DNA from: Bradyrhizobium centrolobii
Lineage (GTDB): Bacteria > Pseudomonadota > Alphaproteobacteria > Rhizobiales > Xanthobacteraceae
Length of the DNA: 64,000 bases
Direction: 5' to 3'
Assembly (NCBI RefSeq): GCF_001641635.1
Contig: NZ_LUUB01000042.1
Coordinates: 3,363-67,362, forward strand
Shown here: positions 27,784 through 36,952 of the stretch, piece by piece
Numbering within the stretch: position 1 is the first letter of the stretch
Layout of the letters: each line of letters begins with the position of its first letter
Program-made: the position numbers and the translations under genes
The notes under the pieces: model-generated
What the model saw: only the letters and a program-made list of their open reading frames with translations
What the model was told of the DNA's origin: nothing
Databases searched by the model: none

Positions 27784-29877
27784 ATGCTCAACCGCTTGAC
27801 CGTATCTGCGCTGCTGAAGGCGGTGATCCTGTCCACCGCGCTCGTCGTCGTCGTCGGATTCTCGCTCAACGCCTGGAGCTCCTGGACCCGGCTGCAAGCG
27901 GCCAACCGGATCGTCGCGATTTCGGCAGCCTCGGCCGACGTGTTCAAGGCGATGGCGAACATCCGTGCCGACCGCTCGACCAGCAGCCGCCAACTCACCT
28001 CCGACATCCAAGTGGACCAGGACATCGAAAGATATATCCGAGGGATCCGCGACATCCTGATGCCGGCGCTGGTGCGCGCGATCGAGATCCTGCCCTCCAT
28101 CGACCTGCCACAACGGGACACGATGGTGTCCGAGCTTGACCGGCTGACCAAGGTCCTGCTTGAGAAGCAGGCGGAATTCTGGACCGAGGTCACCAAGCCC
28201 AAGGCCTCGCGCCGCGCAACACTCGCCAAGGAATATGCCGACACCGAGGATGGGCTGATGGCGATCCTGGAAAAACTGTCGCCCCTGCTCAGCGCGAGCG
28301 TCAATCATCAGGATCCGGTCATCGACCAGTTCCTGATGATCAAGCAGATGGCCTGGCTGTTGCGCCTGAGCGCCGGCGAATCTTCGTTGATCGTCGGCAA
28401 CGCGCTCGGCACCGGCAAGATCACGCCCGAGCTTCAGCTCGCTTACACGAAATTCGTCGGCGGCACCGAAACCGCCTGGAATGCGATCCAGCTCGCCACG
28501 GTGGGCATGCAATTGCCGCCGGGACTCGCCGCGGCAATGGCCGATACCAAGGCGGTCTATTTCGACCCGCAATACGCCGCCACGCGCGACGGCATCATTG
28601 CCGCTGTCAGCAAGGGCGACAAACCGTCGATGACCGCCAACCAGTGGAGCCCCTATTCGGTCGGCCGGATGGCAAGTGCGATCAAGCTCGCCGACGCCGC
28701 GCTTGCTGCCGCCAAGGACCATTCCGCAGCCCAGCGCGCGACCGCGGTGCAGTCGCTGATCGTCAATGTGGCCCTGCTCATCGCCGCGATCGTGCTGACG
28801 GGCGCATCGATGCTGGCGGTGAGCCGCCGCGTGATCACGCCGCTGCACCGGATTCGCGATGCCATGCTGAAGGTCGCCGGCGGCGATCTCGCCGTCGACA
28901 GCGGCTATCTCGACCGCCACGACGAGATCGGCGCGCTCGCCGGCGCGCTGGAGACGTTCAAGCAGCAGGCGACGGACAAGCTGAAGATCGAAGCGCAGGA
29001 GCGCGAGCGCAATGCAGGCGCGGCGGCGCGCCAGCGCGCGATCGAGGCCTATGTCGGCGAATTCGAAGGCGTGGTGCAGAGGTCGTTGGGTGAATTGAGC
29101 GACGCCTCATCCGAGATGCGCAAGACCTCCGGCGAGCTGTCCGCCGTGTCGCGCCAGACCAATGAACGCGTCGAGGTCGCGGGCAAGGCCTCCAACGATG
29201 CCTCCTCCAGCGTCGAAAGCGTCGCCGCTGCGGCCGAGGAGCTCAGTGCCTCCATCAACGACATCAGCCAGCAGGCTGCGCATGCCGCGGGCATTGCCAG
29301 CCGCGCCGTCAACCAGGCGCGCGAGACCGACGGCACCGTCCAGGGATTGGCGCAATCCGCCGGCCGCATCGGCGAGGTGGTCGGGCTGATCAACACGATC
29401 GCGGCGCAAACCAATCTGCTCGCGCTCAACGCCACCATTGAAGCGGCGCGCGCGGGCGAAGCCGGACGCGGGTTTGCCGTTGTCGCCTCCGAGGTGAAGT
29501 CGCTGGCGAGCCAGACCGCGAAAGCGACGGAGGAGATTTCCGAGCAGATCGCCGACATCCAGAAGGTCGCGGGCGACGCCATCAACGCCATCCAGGCAAT
29601 CGGCGGCATCATCGGCGAGGTGAACGAGGTCGCGACTGCGATTGCGGCGGCCGTGCAGGAACAGGGTGCGGCCACGCAGGAGATCACCCGCAGCACGCAA
29701 TATGCGGCGCAGGGCACCAAGAACGTGTCGGACAACATCAACGGCGTCAAAGCCGACGCCGACACCGCGGCGGGTGCGGCGGAGAATGTGAAGCAGGCGT
29801 CCGAGACACTGGAGACCCAGAGCCGCCAGCTCGGCCAACAGGTCAGCGACTTCCTCGGGAAGATCCGGGCGGCGTAA
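27784..29877 (+). CDS. Methyl-accepting chemotaxis protein
   Basis: 697 aa from ATG 27784. Order: short cytoplasmic N-terminus ([14 protein letters not shown]), first membrane helix, a periplasmic helical sensor of about 290 residues, second helix ([20 protein letters not shown]), HAMP linker ending near [20 protein letters not shown], then the signalling coiled coil. The hairpin tip [20 protein letters not shown] is the universal CheW/CheA contact. No C-terminal CheR/CheB pentapeptide. The ligand is unknown. It is a tandem paralog of the gene at 30121 and of the remnant at 26835. Confidence 0.93.
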   Translation: MLNRLTVSALLKAVILSTALVVVVGFSLNAWSSWTRLQAANRIVAISAASADVFKAMANIRADRSTSSRQLTSDIQVDQDIERYIRGIRDILMPALVRAIEILPSIDLPQRDTMVSELDRLTKVLLEKQAEFWTEVTKPKASRRATLAKEYADTEDGLMAILEKLSPLLSASVNHQDPVIDQFLMIKQMAWLLRLSAGESSLIVGNALGTGKITPELQLAYTKFVGGTETAWNAIQLATVGMQLPPGLAAAMADTKAVYFDPQYAATRDGIIAAVSKGDKPSMTANQWSPYSVGRMASAIKLADAALAAAKDHSAAQRATAVQSLIVNVALLIAAIVLTGASMLAVSRRVITPLHRIRDAMLKVAGGDLAVDSGYLDRHDEIGALAGALETFKQQATDKLKIEAQERERNAGAAARQRAIEAYVGEFEGVVQRSLGELSDASSEMRKTSGELSAVSRQTNERVEVAGKASNDASSSVESVAAAAEELSASINDISQQAAHAAGIASRAVNQARETDGTVQGLAQSAGRIGEVVGLINTIAAQTNLLALNATIEAARAGEAGRGFAVVASEVKSLASQTAKATEEISEQIADIQKVAGDAINAIQAIGGIIGEVNEVATAIAAAVQEQGAATQEITRSTQYAAQGTKNVSDNINGVKADADTAAGAAENVKQASETLETQSRQLGQQVSDFLGKIRAA

Positions 29878-30120
29878 GGCCGGGCGTTCAGGCTGGCGAA
29901 AGCCAGGACGACGTTAGGGAAGGTCCTGCGCGACGCCGCCCGTAACGATTCGGTCGCGGTAACGATCTGTTAACGACCAGCACTCTCTGCGCAACCAGCA
30001 CACCCGCCGTACCCGACCGTGCGCGCAAGTCGCAGGCCCTACCCGATGCACGCGGCGCGCGCGTTACAACTCTCTTTATCCCTTTCTGCGAAAAAAGCTC
30101 CGGGTTCGGGGGGATTCATC

Positions 30121-32217
30121 ATGCTTCGACGTCTGACCGTTTCGGCGCTGCTCCAGTCCGTGATCGCCCTTCTCGCGGTTTGTGTGGTGGCCCTGCTGGT
30201 GACGACCGCCTGGCGATCCTGGGAGCGGCTGCGCGCAACCGGGCACATCGCCGCCGTTGCCGAGGCCTCCGCGAATGCCTTCAAGGCCATGCACAATTTG
30301 CGCACCGACCGCTCGTCGACGCCGCGGGTGCTGAACGGCGAGGCGCCGGTGTCTCCCGAGATCGAGAAATTCCTCCGCGGCATTCACGACGCCGAAATGC
30401 CGGCGATCCGCGCCACGGCCGCACTGCTGCCATCAATCCCCTTCGCCGAGCAGACGACGCTGCTGGTTCAGTTGAACGAGGAGCTCAACAAGCTGGGAAC
30501 GCTCCAGACCGAAGCCTGGGACGAGATGCGCAAGCCGAGGAAGGCGCGGCGCACAGCCCTTTCGAAGGAGTACACCGACCAGACCGGCGCTCTGCTCGCA
30601 ACGCTCGAGACGATCTCGGCGCGCCTCACCGCAGTCGTCAACCACAACGACCCGCTGATCGACCAGCTCCTGTCGATCAAGCAGGCCGCCTGGCTCCTGC
30701 GCAACACCGCCGGCGAAGCTTCTGACCTTGTCGCGACCGGCCTGGTCGCGACCGGCAGCCTGCCGCTGGAAGCACAGCAGACCTACACCAAATCCGTCGG
30801 CGCCATCGAGAACGCCTGGAGCGGGCTGGAATCGTCGGCGCTGGGCATGAAGCTGTCGCCAGAGCTCGCCAACGCGATGGGCGCGGCCAAGGCCGCCTAT
30901 TTCAACCCGGACTATCTCGCGCTGCGCGACCGGCTGATCGACCAGATCATGGTCGGTTCGAAAACCGACATGACCGCCGACCAGTGGACGCCGCTGACGT
31001 CGCAGCGCATGGGCACCGCGGTCGCAGTGGCCGAGCGTGCGCTCGATGAGGCGCGCGACGATTCGGCCGTCCAGTACGCGGCGGCCGGCCGCGCGCTCGC
31101 GGTGCAGATCGCGATGCTGCTGTTCGCGACGCTGCTGACGGTCGGCGCCATGATCGCGGTCACCCGTCGTGTCATCCGCCCGCTGCACAACATCCGCGAC
31201 GCAATGCTGAAGGTCGCCGGCGGCGACCTCACCGTCGACAGCGGCTATCTCGATCGCAAGGACGAGATCGGAGCGCTCGCCGGTGCGCTGGAAACCTTCA
31301 AGCAGCAGGCGACCGACAAACTGACGATCGAGGCGCAGGAGCGCGAGCACAATTCCGTCGCTGCGGCACGCCAGCGCGCGATCGAGACCCATGTCGGCGA
31401 GTTCGAGGGCATGGTGCGCAACACCCTCGACCAGCTGAACCAGGCCTCGAGCGAGATGCGCAAGACGTCCTCGGAACTCTCCGCGGTCTCGCGTCAGACC
31501 AACGAGCGGGTGCAAATGGCCGGCAAGGCCTCGGGCGAAGCCTCGATGAGTGTGGACAGCGTTGCTTCGGCGGCCGAGGAGCTCAGCGCGTCGATCAACG
31601 ACATCAGCCAGCAGGCTGCGCACGCCGCAGGGATCGCCAGCCGCGCCGTCAGCCAGGCGCGCGAGACCGACGGCACCGTGCAGGGCCTTGCCAGCTCGGC
31701 CAGCCGGATTGGCGAGGTCGTCGGCCTGATCAACACGATCGCAGCGCAAACCAATCTGCTGGCGCTCAACGCGACGATCGAGGCGGCGCGCGCGGGCGAA
31801 GCCGGACGCGGCTTTGCCGTTGTCGCCTCCGAGGTGAAGTCGCTGGCGAGCCAGACCGCGAAGGCGACGGAGGAGATTTCCGGGCAGATCGCCGACATCC
31901 AGAAGGTCGCGGGCGACGCCATCAACGCGATCCAGGCCATCGGCGGCATCATCGGCGAGGTCAACGAGGTCGCGACTGCGATTGCGGCGGCCGTGCAGGA
32001 ACAGGGGGCGGCCACGCAGGAGATCACCCGCAGCACGCAATATGCGGCGCAGGGCACCAAGAACGTCTCGGACAACATCACCGGCGTCAAAGCCGACGCC
32101 GACACCGCGGCGGGTGCGGCGGAGAATGTGAAGCAGGCGTCCGAGATGCTAGAAACCCAGAGCCATCGGCTCGGCCAGCAGGTCAGCGATTTCCTCGGGA
32201 AGATCCGGGCGGCGTAA
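30121..32217 (+). CDS. Methyl-accepting chemotaxis protein (tandem paralog)
   Basis: 698 aa from ATG 30121. Same layout as the receptor at 27784: TM1, periplasmic helical sensor, TM2 ([20 protein letters not shown]), HAMP with [20 protein letters not shown], and the signalling domain. The sensor halves are clearly diverged, while the last 600 bp or so are nearly identical at DNA level, including the end [11 protein letters not shown]. That pattern fits duplication with divergence of ligand specificity and gene conversion of the signalling part. Confidence 0.93.
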   Translation: MLRRLTVSALLQSVIALLAVCVVALLVTTAWRSWERLRATGHIAAVAEASANAFKAMHNLRTDRSSTPRVLNGEAPVSPEIEKFLRGIHDAEMPAIRATAALLPSIPFAEQTTLLVQLNEELNKLGTLQTEAWDEMRKPRKARRTALSKEYTDQTGALLATLETISARLTAVVNHNDPLIDQLLSIKQAAWLLRNTAGEASDLVATGLVATGSLPLEAQQTYTKSVGAIENAWSGLESSALGMKLSPELANAMGAAKAAYFNPDYLALRDRLIDQIMVGSKTDMTADQWTPLTSQRMGTAVAVAERALDEARDDSAVQYAAAGRALAVQIAMLLFATLLTVGAMIAVTRRVIRPLHNIRDAMLKVAGGDLTVDSGYLDRKDEIGALAGALETFKQQATDKLTIEAQEREHNSVAAARQRAIETHVGEFEGMVRNTLDQLNQASSEMRKTSSELSAVSRQTNERVQMAGKASGEASMSVDSVASAAEELSASINDISQQAAHAAGIASRAVSQARETDGTVQGLASSASRIGEVVGLINTIAAQTNLLALNATIEAARAGEAGRGFAVVASEVKSLASQTAKATEEISGQIADIQKVAGDAINAIQAIGGIIGEVNEVATAIAAAVQEQGAATQEITRSTQYAAQGTKNVSDNITGVKADADTAAGAAENVKQASEMLETQSHRLGQQVSDFLGKIRAA

Positions 32218-32257
32218 CGCCGGCGTTCAGGCTGGCAGCCATCCCCTCGATGTTGTC

Positions 32258-32454
32258 CTGGCGAACGCCATGACGACGTTAGGGAGGGTCCGGGCCTTGA
32301 TCGGGCAATCCAGTATTCCAGAGACAGCGAGAAATACGGAGAAGCCGCGGCGTACTGGATTCCCCGCTTGCCGCCTACGCTGAAGCTTCGGCGGCCTTGG
32401 ACCGCAAGCCCCCGCGAAGCCTTGGCGTAGCCGCCGGGTCGCGGGGAATGACAG
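32258..32454. repeat. Palindromic repeat with a nested second palindrome
   Basis: The outer unit (CCAGAGACAGCG, GGAGAAGCCGCGGCGTACTGG, ATTCCCCGC...GCGGGGAATGAC) matches 23550-23625. Inside the hairpin loop, 32370-32438 is an extra 69-bp block whose ends (GCCGCCTACGC and GCGTAGCCGCC) are themselves inverted. In the copy at 23601 that loop is just TTT. So one palindromic element has inserted into the tip of another. Confidence 0.75.
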
Positions 32455-32504
32455 CGATCCTTGGGGCAATCAGCGACGATCAGCACGCGAAGCTGAGCGC
32501 GCCC

Positions 32505-33158
32505 CTACTCCTTCGCGACCACCGGCATATGGCGGAATTTGGCGCGTACCTTCTCCGGCAGCGGCGAGAAGTTCACCGCGACGCCGCTGCGGTCATTGGC
32601 ATTGCGGTTGGCGACGACGAGGCCGTCCTGGCCGGCGACGATGTCGCCCTTGCGCAGGGTCGGGTCGTTCTCGACCTTGACCGGTGCGAGCCCGACCGTG
32701 TCCTTGCCGTTGCAGGTGCAGCCCGCGACGATCTCGTTGCGGTAGCGGAACGCGTTGGGCAGGTCGGAATAGGACTTGCCGTCGTCGGTCGTGGCATCGT
32801 CAATATTGCTGCCATAGACCAGCGAGGTTTCGGACGCCGGGCAGAAACTCCTGCAGGATTGCGCCTTGCTCTCGGCATCGTTGCCCTGCGCCGGGAAGTA
32901 GCGGCCGTCGCAGCCGCGCACGCAATAGGCCGTGCCGCCGCCATAGACCGCGCGCGACCGCGGCGCCTCGTAACGTGGCATGTCGTCGGTCGGGAAGGGC
33001 ATCCTGATCTGCGGCGGCGGCCGCATGCGGAAGGCGCCAAACAGCGCCGAGAGGAAATCCTCCGCATGCGCCGACGGCGTCAGCGCGAGGGCGAGGGCGC
33101 CTGCGGCGAACAACACCGCCGCGACCCCGGCCGCTCTGCCGATCCAACGTCTATTCAT
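32505..33158 (-). CDS. DUF2865 domain-containing protein
   Basis: 217 aa. A signal peptide-like start (AAGVAAVLFAAGALALALTPSAHA) is followed by a proline-rich stretch and a Cys-containing domain: YCVRGCDGRYFPAQGN, AQSCRSFCPASETSLVYGS and GCTCNGKDTVG. This matches the DUF2865 family of rhizobial secreted proteins. The even number of cysteines suggests disulfides in the periplasm. It starts 17 nt after the L,D-transpeptidase gene and probably shares its EcfG promoter. Function unknown; cell wall related by context. Confidence 0.87.
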   Translation of the reverse strand: MNRRWIGRAAGVAAVLFAAGALALALTPSAHAEDFLSALFGAFRMRPPPQIRMPFPTDDMPRYEAPRSRAVYGGGTAYCVRGCDGRYFPAQGNDAESKAQSCRSFCPASETSLVYGSNIDDATTDDGKSYSDLPNAFRYRNEIVAGCTCNGKDTVGLAPVKVENDPTLRKGDIVAGQDGLVVANRNANDRSGVAVNFSPLPEKVRAKFRHMPVVAKE

Positions 33159-33175
33159 GCGACCTCTCGTACTCT

Positions 33176-33955
33176 TCAGTTCACCGACGACGTCGCGATG
33201 TTCAGGACCTGGCGGCCCGAGGGCAGCGTCGTCACCGCCGGACGCTTGCGCACGGGATCGCCTCCCCTATCGCCACCCTTGGCCATCAGCGGCGCGTTCT
33301 TCGGCAGCACCACCACCCTGGCGCCGATGTTGACGCGGCCGAACAGATCGATGACGTCCTCATTGGTCATGCGGATGCAGCCGGAGGAGACGAACTTGCC
33401 GATCGTGGTGGGATCGTTGGTGCCGTGGATGCGGTATTCGCTGGAGCCGAGATACATCGCGCGCGCGCCGAGCGGATTGCCCGGGCCGCCGGCGACGAAA
33501 CGCGGTAGATAAGGCTGCCGCGCGATCATCTCGACCGGCGGATGCCAATCCGGCCATTCCGCCTTGCGCGCGACGTTCTGCACGCCCGACCACGTGAACC
33601 CGTCGCGTCCGACGCCGACGCCGTAGCGGATGGCGCGGCCATTGCCGAGCACATAGTAGAGATAGGTATTGCCGGTATCGATGACGATGGTGCCGGCCGG
33701 CTCGCTGCGGTCGAAGCTCACGATCTGGCGGCGCAGGCGCTCGGGAAGCGTGGCGTCCTCGGAGGTCTGCTCTTCCCCTAGATTACTCTGCGGAGACACC
33801 TGATTCTGCGGATAGGTGAGCGGCTGCATCGGCGCATAGCCGAGCATCTGGGCGCGCGCGACGCCGAACGACGCGCTCAGGAGCGCGGTCGCGAAAGCAA
33901 GAGCGGTGGCGGCGCGCGGCGAGAAGCGGCGGCGGACTACAAACAACCTTGTCAT
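33176..33955 (-). CDS. L,D-transpeptidase (YkuD family)
   Basis: 259 aa. A signal peptide is present (RAATALAFATALLSASFGVARA). The YkuD catalytic block is intact: HGTNDPTTIGKFVSSGCIRM, giving the His and the SxGC nucleophile. It forms 3-3 peptidoglycan cross-links or attaches proteins to the wall. An exact EcfG promoter lies at 34005-34030, so wall remodelling here appears stress controlled. It is divergent from the AI-2E-family transporter gene. Confidence 0.93.
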   Translation of the reverse strand: MTRLFVVRRRFSPRAATALAFATALLSASFGVARAQMLGYAPMQPLTYPQNQVSPQSNLGEEQTSEDATLPERLRRQIVSFDRSEPAGTIVIDTGNTYLYYVLGNGRAIRYGVGVGRDGFTWSGVQNVARKAEWPDWHPPVEMIARQPYLPRFVAGGPGNPLGARAMYLGSSEYRIHGTNDPTTIGKFVSSGCIRMTNEDVIDLFGRVNIGARVVVLPKNAPLMAKGGDRGGDPVRKRPAVTTLPSGRQVLNIATSSVN

Positions 33956-34004
33956 GTGCTGCCCCGTTGGATGTGTGCATCTGGGTGATGCGCTGCCCCC
34001 AACA

Positions 34005-34030
34005 AACGCAGCCGGACCGACTCAAGTTCC
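34005..34030 (-). promoter_or_regulatory. EcfG-type promoter (exact match) for L,D-transpeptidase operon
   Basis: On the minus strand GGAAC (34030-34026), 17 nt, CGTT (34008-34005), about 50 bp before the ATG at 33955. Confidence 0.72.
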
Positions 34031-34089
34031 GATGACGCCTGCGGCTGCCACGTCACAGTCAAGCGAACCCGTCTTCACGAAGGCGCGAT

Positions 34090-34114
34090 GGAACCCGCAC
34101 ACTTGTGATGCGTT
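34090..34114 (+). promoter_or_regulatory. EcfG-type promoter (exact match) for AI-2E-family transporter
   Basis: GGAAC at 34090-34094, 16 nt, CGTT at 34111-34114. Transcription would start near 34121, so an ATG at 34127 would be almost leaderless while GTG 34166 keeps its ribosome site. The site therefore helps decide the gene start. Confidence 0.74.
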
Positions 34115-34165
34115 CTCGTATCATTAATGGGCGCGCGGAGCAGATTCCCGTGCGGGAGAGGTGTT

Positions 34166-35281
34166 GTGCGCGTCCTTCCCAGCGAACGTCTCATTCCCGG
34201 CAACAACGAGGGCGCGCCGTTTCCCGACAGCCACAGCGAACTGCCGCCGGTTATCCGCCGCACCGAGTTCGTCGCCTTCGCGCTCGCGGGCCTGCTGGTG
34301 ATTGCCATCGCGGCCGTGCTCTATGTCGGCAAGGCGTTCTTCCTGCCCGTGGTGATGGCCTTCGTCACCGGCACCATGCTGTCGCCGGCCGCGACCTTCC
34401 TGGAGCGGCAAAGAGTACCGCGGCCGCTCGGCGCCTTGCTGATCGTGGTCGCCGTGACCACCGTGGTCACCTTCGTCGTCGCGCTGATCGCCTCGCCCGC
34501 GATGGAGTGGAGCTCGCGCCTGCCGGAATTTGGCGCACAGCTGAAGGAGAAGCTGCACGTCTTCGATCGGCCATTGGCGCTGTGGCAGGAGCTGCAGGCG
34601 ATGGTCGGCGGCGGCTCGGAAGCGCTGCCGAGCTTCCAGCTGCCGAAATTCGAATGGGTCCAGCCGACGCTGGAATTCCTGTCGCCGACCTTCACCGAAT
34701 TCCTGCTGTTCTTCGCTACCCTGATCCTGTTCATCGCGAGCTGGCGCGACCTGCGGCGGGCGCTGATCATGACCTTCAGCGATCACGACAGGCGGCTGCG
34801 CACGCTTCGAATCCTCAACGAGATCGAGGTCCATCTCGGCAACTACCTCCTGACCGTGACCATCATCAATGTCGGCGTCGGGGTCGCCACAGGCCTCGTC
34901 TGCACGCTCACCGGCATGCCCAATCCAGCCGGGCTCGGCGCGCTTGCGGCGACCCTCAACTTCATCCCGATCATCGGGCCGATCGCGATGTTCGCCGTGC
35001 TGGTCGTGGTGGGGCTCGTCGCCTTCCCGACCATCAGCGGCGGCCTGATCGCCGCGCTCGCCTTTAGCGGCATCACCTTCATGGAGGGGCACTTCGTCAC
35101 GCCGACGATCATCGGCCGGCGGCTGGCGCTGAATGCGCTGGCCGTCCTGCTCGCGCTGGCGTTCTGGACCTGGATGTGGGGGCCGATGGGCGCCTTCCTG
35201 TCGTCGCCGCTCCTGATCGTCGCGTTGATCGTGAAAGAGCATCTTTTACCTGCGGATTCGCCGCAACCGCCGCAGGCGTGA
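34166..35281 (+). CDS. AI-2E family (PerM/TqsA-like) transporter
   Basis: 371 aa from GTG 34166, which follows GGGAGAGG at 4 nt; ATG 34127 is in frame but has no ribosome site. About eight membrane helices in the family arrangement: a pair of helices (ALAGLLVIAIAAVLYVGKAF, LPVVMAFVTGTML), a large central loop, then the conserved block NFIPIIGPIAMFAVLVVVGL and EGHFVTPTIIGRRLALNALAV. Members export small molecules or sodium; the substrate here is unknown. Confidence 0.88.
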   Translation: MRVLPSERLIPGNNEGAPFPDSHSELPPVIRRTEFVAFALAGLLVIAIAAVLYVGKAFFLPVVMAFVTGTMLSPAATFLERQRVPRPLGALLIVVAVTTVVTFVVALIASPAMEWSSRLPEFGAQLKEKLHVFDRPLALWQELQAMVGGGSEALPSFQLPKFEWVQPTLEFLSPTFTEFLLFFATLILFIASWRDLRRALIMTFSDHDRRLRTLRILNEIEVHLGNYLLTVTIINVGVGVATGLVCTLTGMPNPAGLGALAATLNFIPIIGPIAMFAVLVVVGLVAFPTISGGLIAALAFSGITFMEGHFVTPTIIGRRLALNALAVLLALAFWTWMWGPMGAFLSSPLLIVALIVKEHLLPADSPQPPQA

Positions 35282-35296
35282 CGAGTTTCCGCCTTC

Positions 35297-35321
35297 GGAA
35301 CTTACCCGATGACGAAACGTT
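35297..35321 (+). promoter_or_regulatory. EcfG-type promoter (exact match) for DUF883 gene
   Basis: GGAAC at 35297-35301, 16 nt, CGTT at 35318-35321. It overlaps an in-frame ATG at 35309, so that ATG cannot be the start; the gene begins at 35360. Confidence 0.75.
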
Positions 35322-35359
35322 TCACGGCTATCTCAGCCGCCAACAGTTCGGAGCTCCTG

Positions 35360-35731
35360 ATGTCAATGACCAATGACGAAACCGGGATGAGCGACTGGAC
35401 CGACAAAGCCACCAGAGAACGCCTCGAGAAGGATGTAGCAGCCGTGAAAAGCGATATCGCAGCCCTCACCGAACAGATCACCGACGCGCTCAACACCTTT
35501 GCCAATTCCGCCGGCAAGCAGGCGCGGCGCGGCTATCGCCAGGCGCGCCAGAACGTGGATTCGACGATCGACGACATGTCGGAGCGCAGCAGCGCGATGA
35601 TGGATGCGGCGCAGGACGCCTACGGCACGATCGAGGAGACACTGGAGGACGCAATCACGCAGCGGCCGCTCGCGACCGTCGGCCTTGCGCTCGGCATCGG
35701 CTTCCTGATCGGCCTGGCCTGGCGCCGCTAA
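35360..35731 (+). CDS. DUF883 family (ElaB/YqjD-like) membrane-anchored protein
   Basis: 123 aa from ATG 35360 with GGAG 6 nt upstream. A long charged coiled-coil region (KATRERLEKDVAAVKSDIAA and on) leads to a C-terminal anchor QRPLATVGLALGIGFLIGLA ending in WRR. This is the YqjD/ElaB layout; E. coli members bind ribosomes at the inner membrane in stationary phase. The exact EcfG promoter supports stress induction. Likely co-transcribed with the holin-like gene 83 nt downstream. Confidence 0.88.
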   Translation: MSMTNDETGMSDWTDKATRERLEKDVAAVKSDIAALTEQITDALNTFANSAGKQARRGYRQARQNVDSTIDDMSERSSAMMDAAQDAYGTIEETLEDAITQRPLATVGLALGIGFLIGLAWRR

Positions 35732-35814
35732 TATGCGGGGCGACCGATCATTGGGATGACGGCGGTGCCTAGGCGCCGCCGCCTTTGGCTTGTGGGGATT
35801 TGAGGAGCAAGGCC

Positions 35815-36270
35815 ATGTTTCAGCGTATCGTTGACAGCATCAGCGCATCGACGGGCACCACGATACGGCTGACGTCGCTCGCCGCAGGCGCCGCGTTCGC
35901 ACTCTTCATCACCACATGCTTCCTGTGCGCGGCAGCTTTCATCTCGGTCCTGGAGAAATACGGTCCCGTGCAGGCGTGCCTCGCCGGTGCGGGAATCTTC
36001 TTCCTGCTCACGCTCGCCGCGGCGGGCACGTATTGGGGCTACAAGCGGTCAGTCCAGAAGCGCGCCAGGATCGCCGCCGAGCGCGCCGCGAAGTCGGTGG
36101 CGCAAAGCGTGCTCACCGATCCCATGCTGCTCGCGACCGGGCTTCAGATCGTCCGCGCCATCGGGGTGAAGCGGCTGCTTCCGATCCTGGCGATTGGCGG
36201 AGTCGCGCTCGGGATCATGGCAAGCCGCGCCGGCACACCCGAGGATGCTTCGGCCGAGCCGGCCGAATAG
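35815..36270 (+). CDS. Holin-X/YqjE-like membrane protein
   Basis: 151 aa from ATG 35815, which has GAGGAGCAAGG upstream. Two N-terminal hydrophobic helices (LAAGAAFALFITTCFLCAAA and ACLAGAGIFFLLTLAAAGTY) are followed by a basic helix and a third weak hydrophobic stretch near the C-terminus (RLLPILAIGGVALGIMA). The pattern resembles the phage-holin-like/YqjE group that sits beside YqjD-type genes. No lysis genes are near, so it is not a phage holin. Function unknown. Confidence 0.75.
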   Translation: MFQRIVDSISASTGTTIRLTSLAAGAAFALFITTCFLCAAAFISVLEKYGPVQACLAGAGIFFLLTLAAAGTYWGYKRSVQKRARIAAERAAKSVAQSVLTDPMLLATGLQIVRAIGVKRLLPILAIGGVALGIMASRAGTPEDASAEPAE

Positions 36271-36310
36271 CAGTCAGCGGAAAATTCCGATCAGCATCAT
36301 CCCGCCGGGA

Positions 36311-36703
36311 TCAGGTCACGCAACGGCCGGGCTGGAGCAGCTTGGCGACCTCGGTCAGCGAGCTGACCATCGGCTCGCAAGCAACCGTCGGCTTGTTGCG
36401 ACCCTGCTTTTGCAGCAGGAGAGGCGACTTGGCGTTGCCGGTCTCGATCACCGCGGGGACCCGCAGCACGATCGACGTATCGGCAAGATCGTTGAGCCGC
36501 ATCGACACGGTGCGGGTCGTAACCGCCGCCGGCTTCAACTCAGCGAGCCGATCCGCCTTGCCGGCACGATTGACGACATGGCCGGGCTTGTCGGAGATCG
36601 CCTGCCAGCGGTCGGCGAGGTCGTGGCCGGAGGCCAGCTGCACAGCACCGAGCGTCACGGCAATCGCGACGGTGCCGAAAAATGCTTTATAAATCTGTGA
36701 CAT
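36311..36703 (-). CDS. Hypothetical exported protein
   Basis: 130 aa from ATG 36703 with GAGGGACGA upstream. A hydrophobic N-terminal segment (AFFGTVAIAVTLGAVQLASG) looks like a signal peptide. The mature part contains RTVSMRLNDLADTSIVLRVP, a basic stretch LLLQKQGRNKPTVACEP and a final GRCVT, so two cysteines could form a disulfide. No family recognised. A near-consensus EcfG promoter lies at 36741-36766. Confidence 0.7.
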   Translation of the reverse strand: MSQIYKAFFGTVAIAVTLGAVQLASGHDLADRWQAISDKPGHVVNRAGKADRLAELKPAAVTTRTVSMRLNDLADTSIVLRVPAVIETGNAKSPLLLQKQGRNKPTVACEPMVSSLTEVAKLLQPGRCVT

Positions 36704-36740
36704 GGCTATTCGTCCCTCGCCCCATGGCGATTGACGGAAC

Positions 36741-36766
36741 AACGCTGCCGGAATGTCCCGGGTTCT
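36741..36766 (-). promoter_or_regulatory. EcfG-like promoter for hypothetical exported protein
   Basis: On the minus strand AGAAC (36766-36762), 17 nt, CGTT (36744-36741). One base differs from GGAAC. It is 38 bp upstream of the ATG at 36703, the same spacing as in other EcfG-controlled genes here. Confidence 0.5.
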
Positions 36767-36833
36767 TGATCGTTACGATCACTTAACCGTGTGCGAAAAA
36801 AGTCGCGCGGCTCAAAAAAAATTGGATCGGGTT

Positions 36834-36858
36834 GGAACGACTTCCGCGGCCGCGCGTC
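36834..36858 (+). promoter_or_regulatory. EcfG-like promoter with no protein gene downstream
   Basis: GGAAC at 36834-36838, 16 nt, CGTC at 36855-36858 (one base off CGTT). The only genes nearby on either side are on the minus strand. It directly precedes the candidate small RNA at 36865-36943. Confidence 0.5.
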
Positions 36859-36864
36859 GTCTCA

Positions 36865-36943
36865 ACAGCCGGTTATTCCCCCCTGCCCCATAAACCGGCG
36901 ACGTAGGGCGCGACTGTGGTGATGCCAGTCGCGCCTTACTTTT
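36865..36943 (+). ncRNA. Candidate stress small RNA (GsrN-like layout)
   Basis: The predicted transcript starts about 7 nt after the EcfG-like promoter. It can form a first hairpin with stem GCCGGTT (36868-36874) / AACCGGC (36893-36899) and a C-rich loop TCCCCCCTGCCCC, then a terminator hairpin GTAGGGCGCGACT (36903-36915) / AGTCGCGCCTTAC (36927-36939) followed by TTTT. Caulobacter GsrN is a sigma-T-dependent RNA with a C-rich exposed loop, so architecture and promoter class agree. Sequence homology was not tested. The hairpin could instead end a transcript I do not see. Confidence 0.45.
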
Positions 36944-36952
36944 ATCTGGCGC

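Noticed and set aside
35309..35359. Upstream ATG of the DUF883 gene
   Set aside because: It overlaps the -10 side of an exact EcfG promoter and has no ribosome site; the ATG at 35360 has GGAG.
35815..36270. Holin-like protein as a sign of prophage
   Set aside because: There are no integrase, lysin or structural phage genes nearby, and the gene follows a DUF883 gene under a stress promoter, the normal YqjD-YqjE-like setting.
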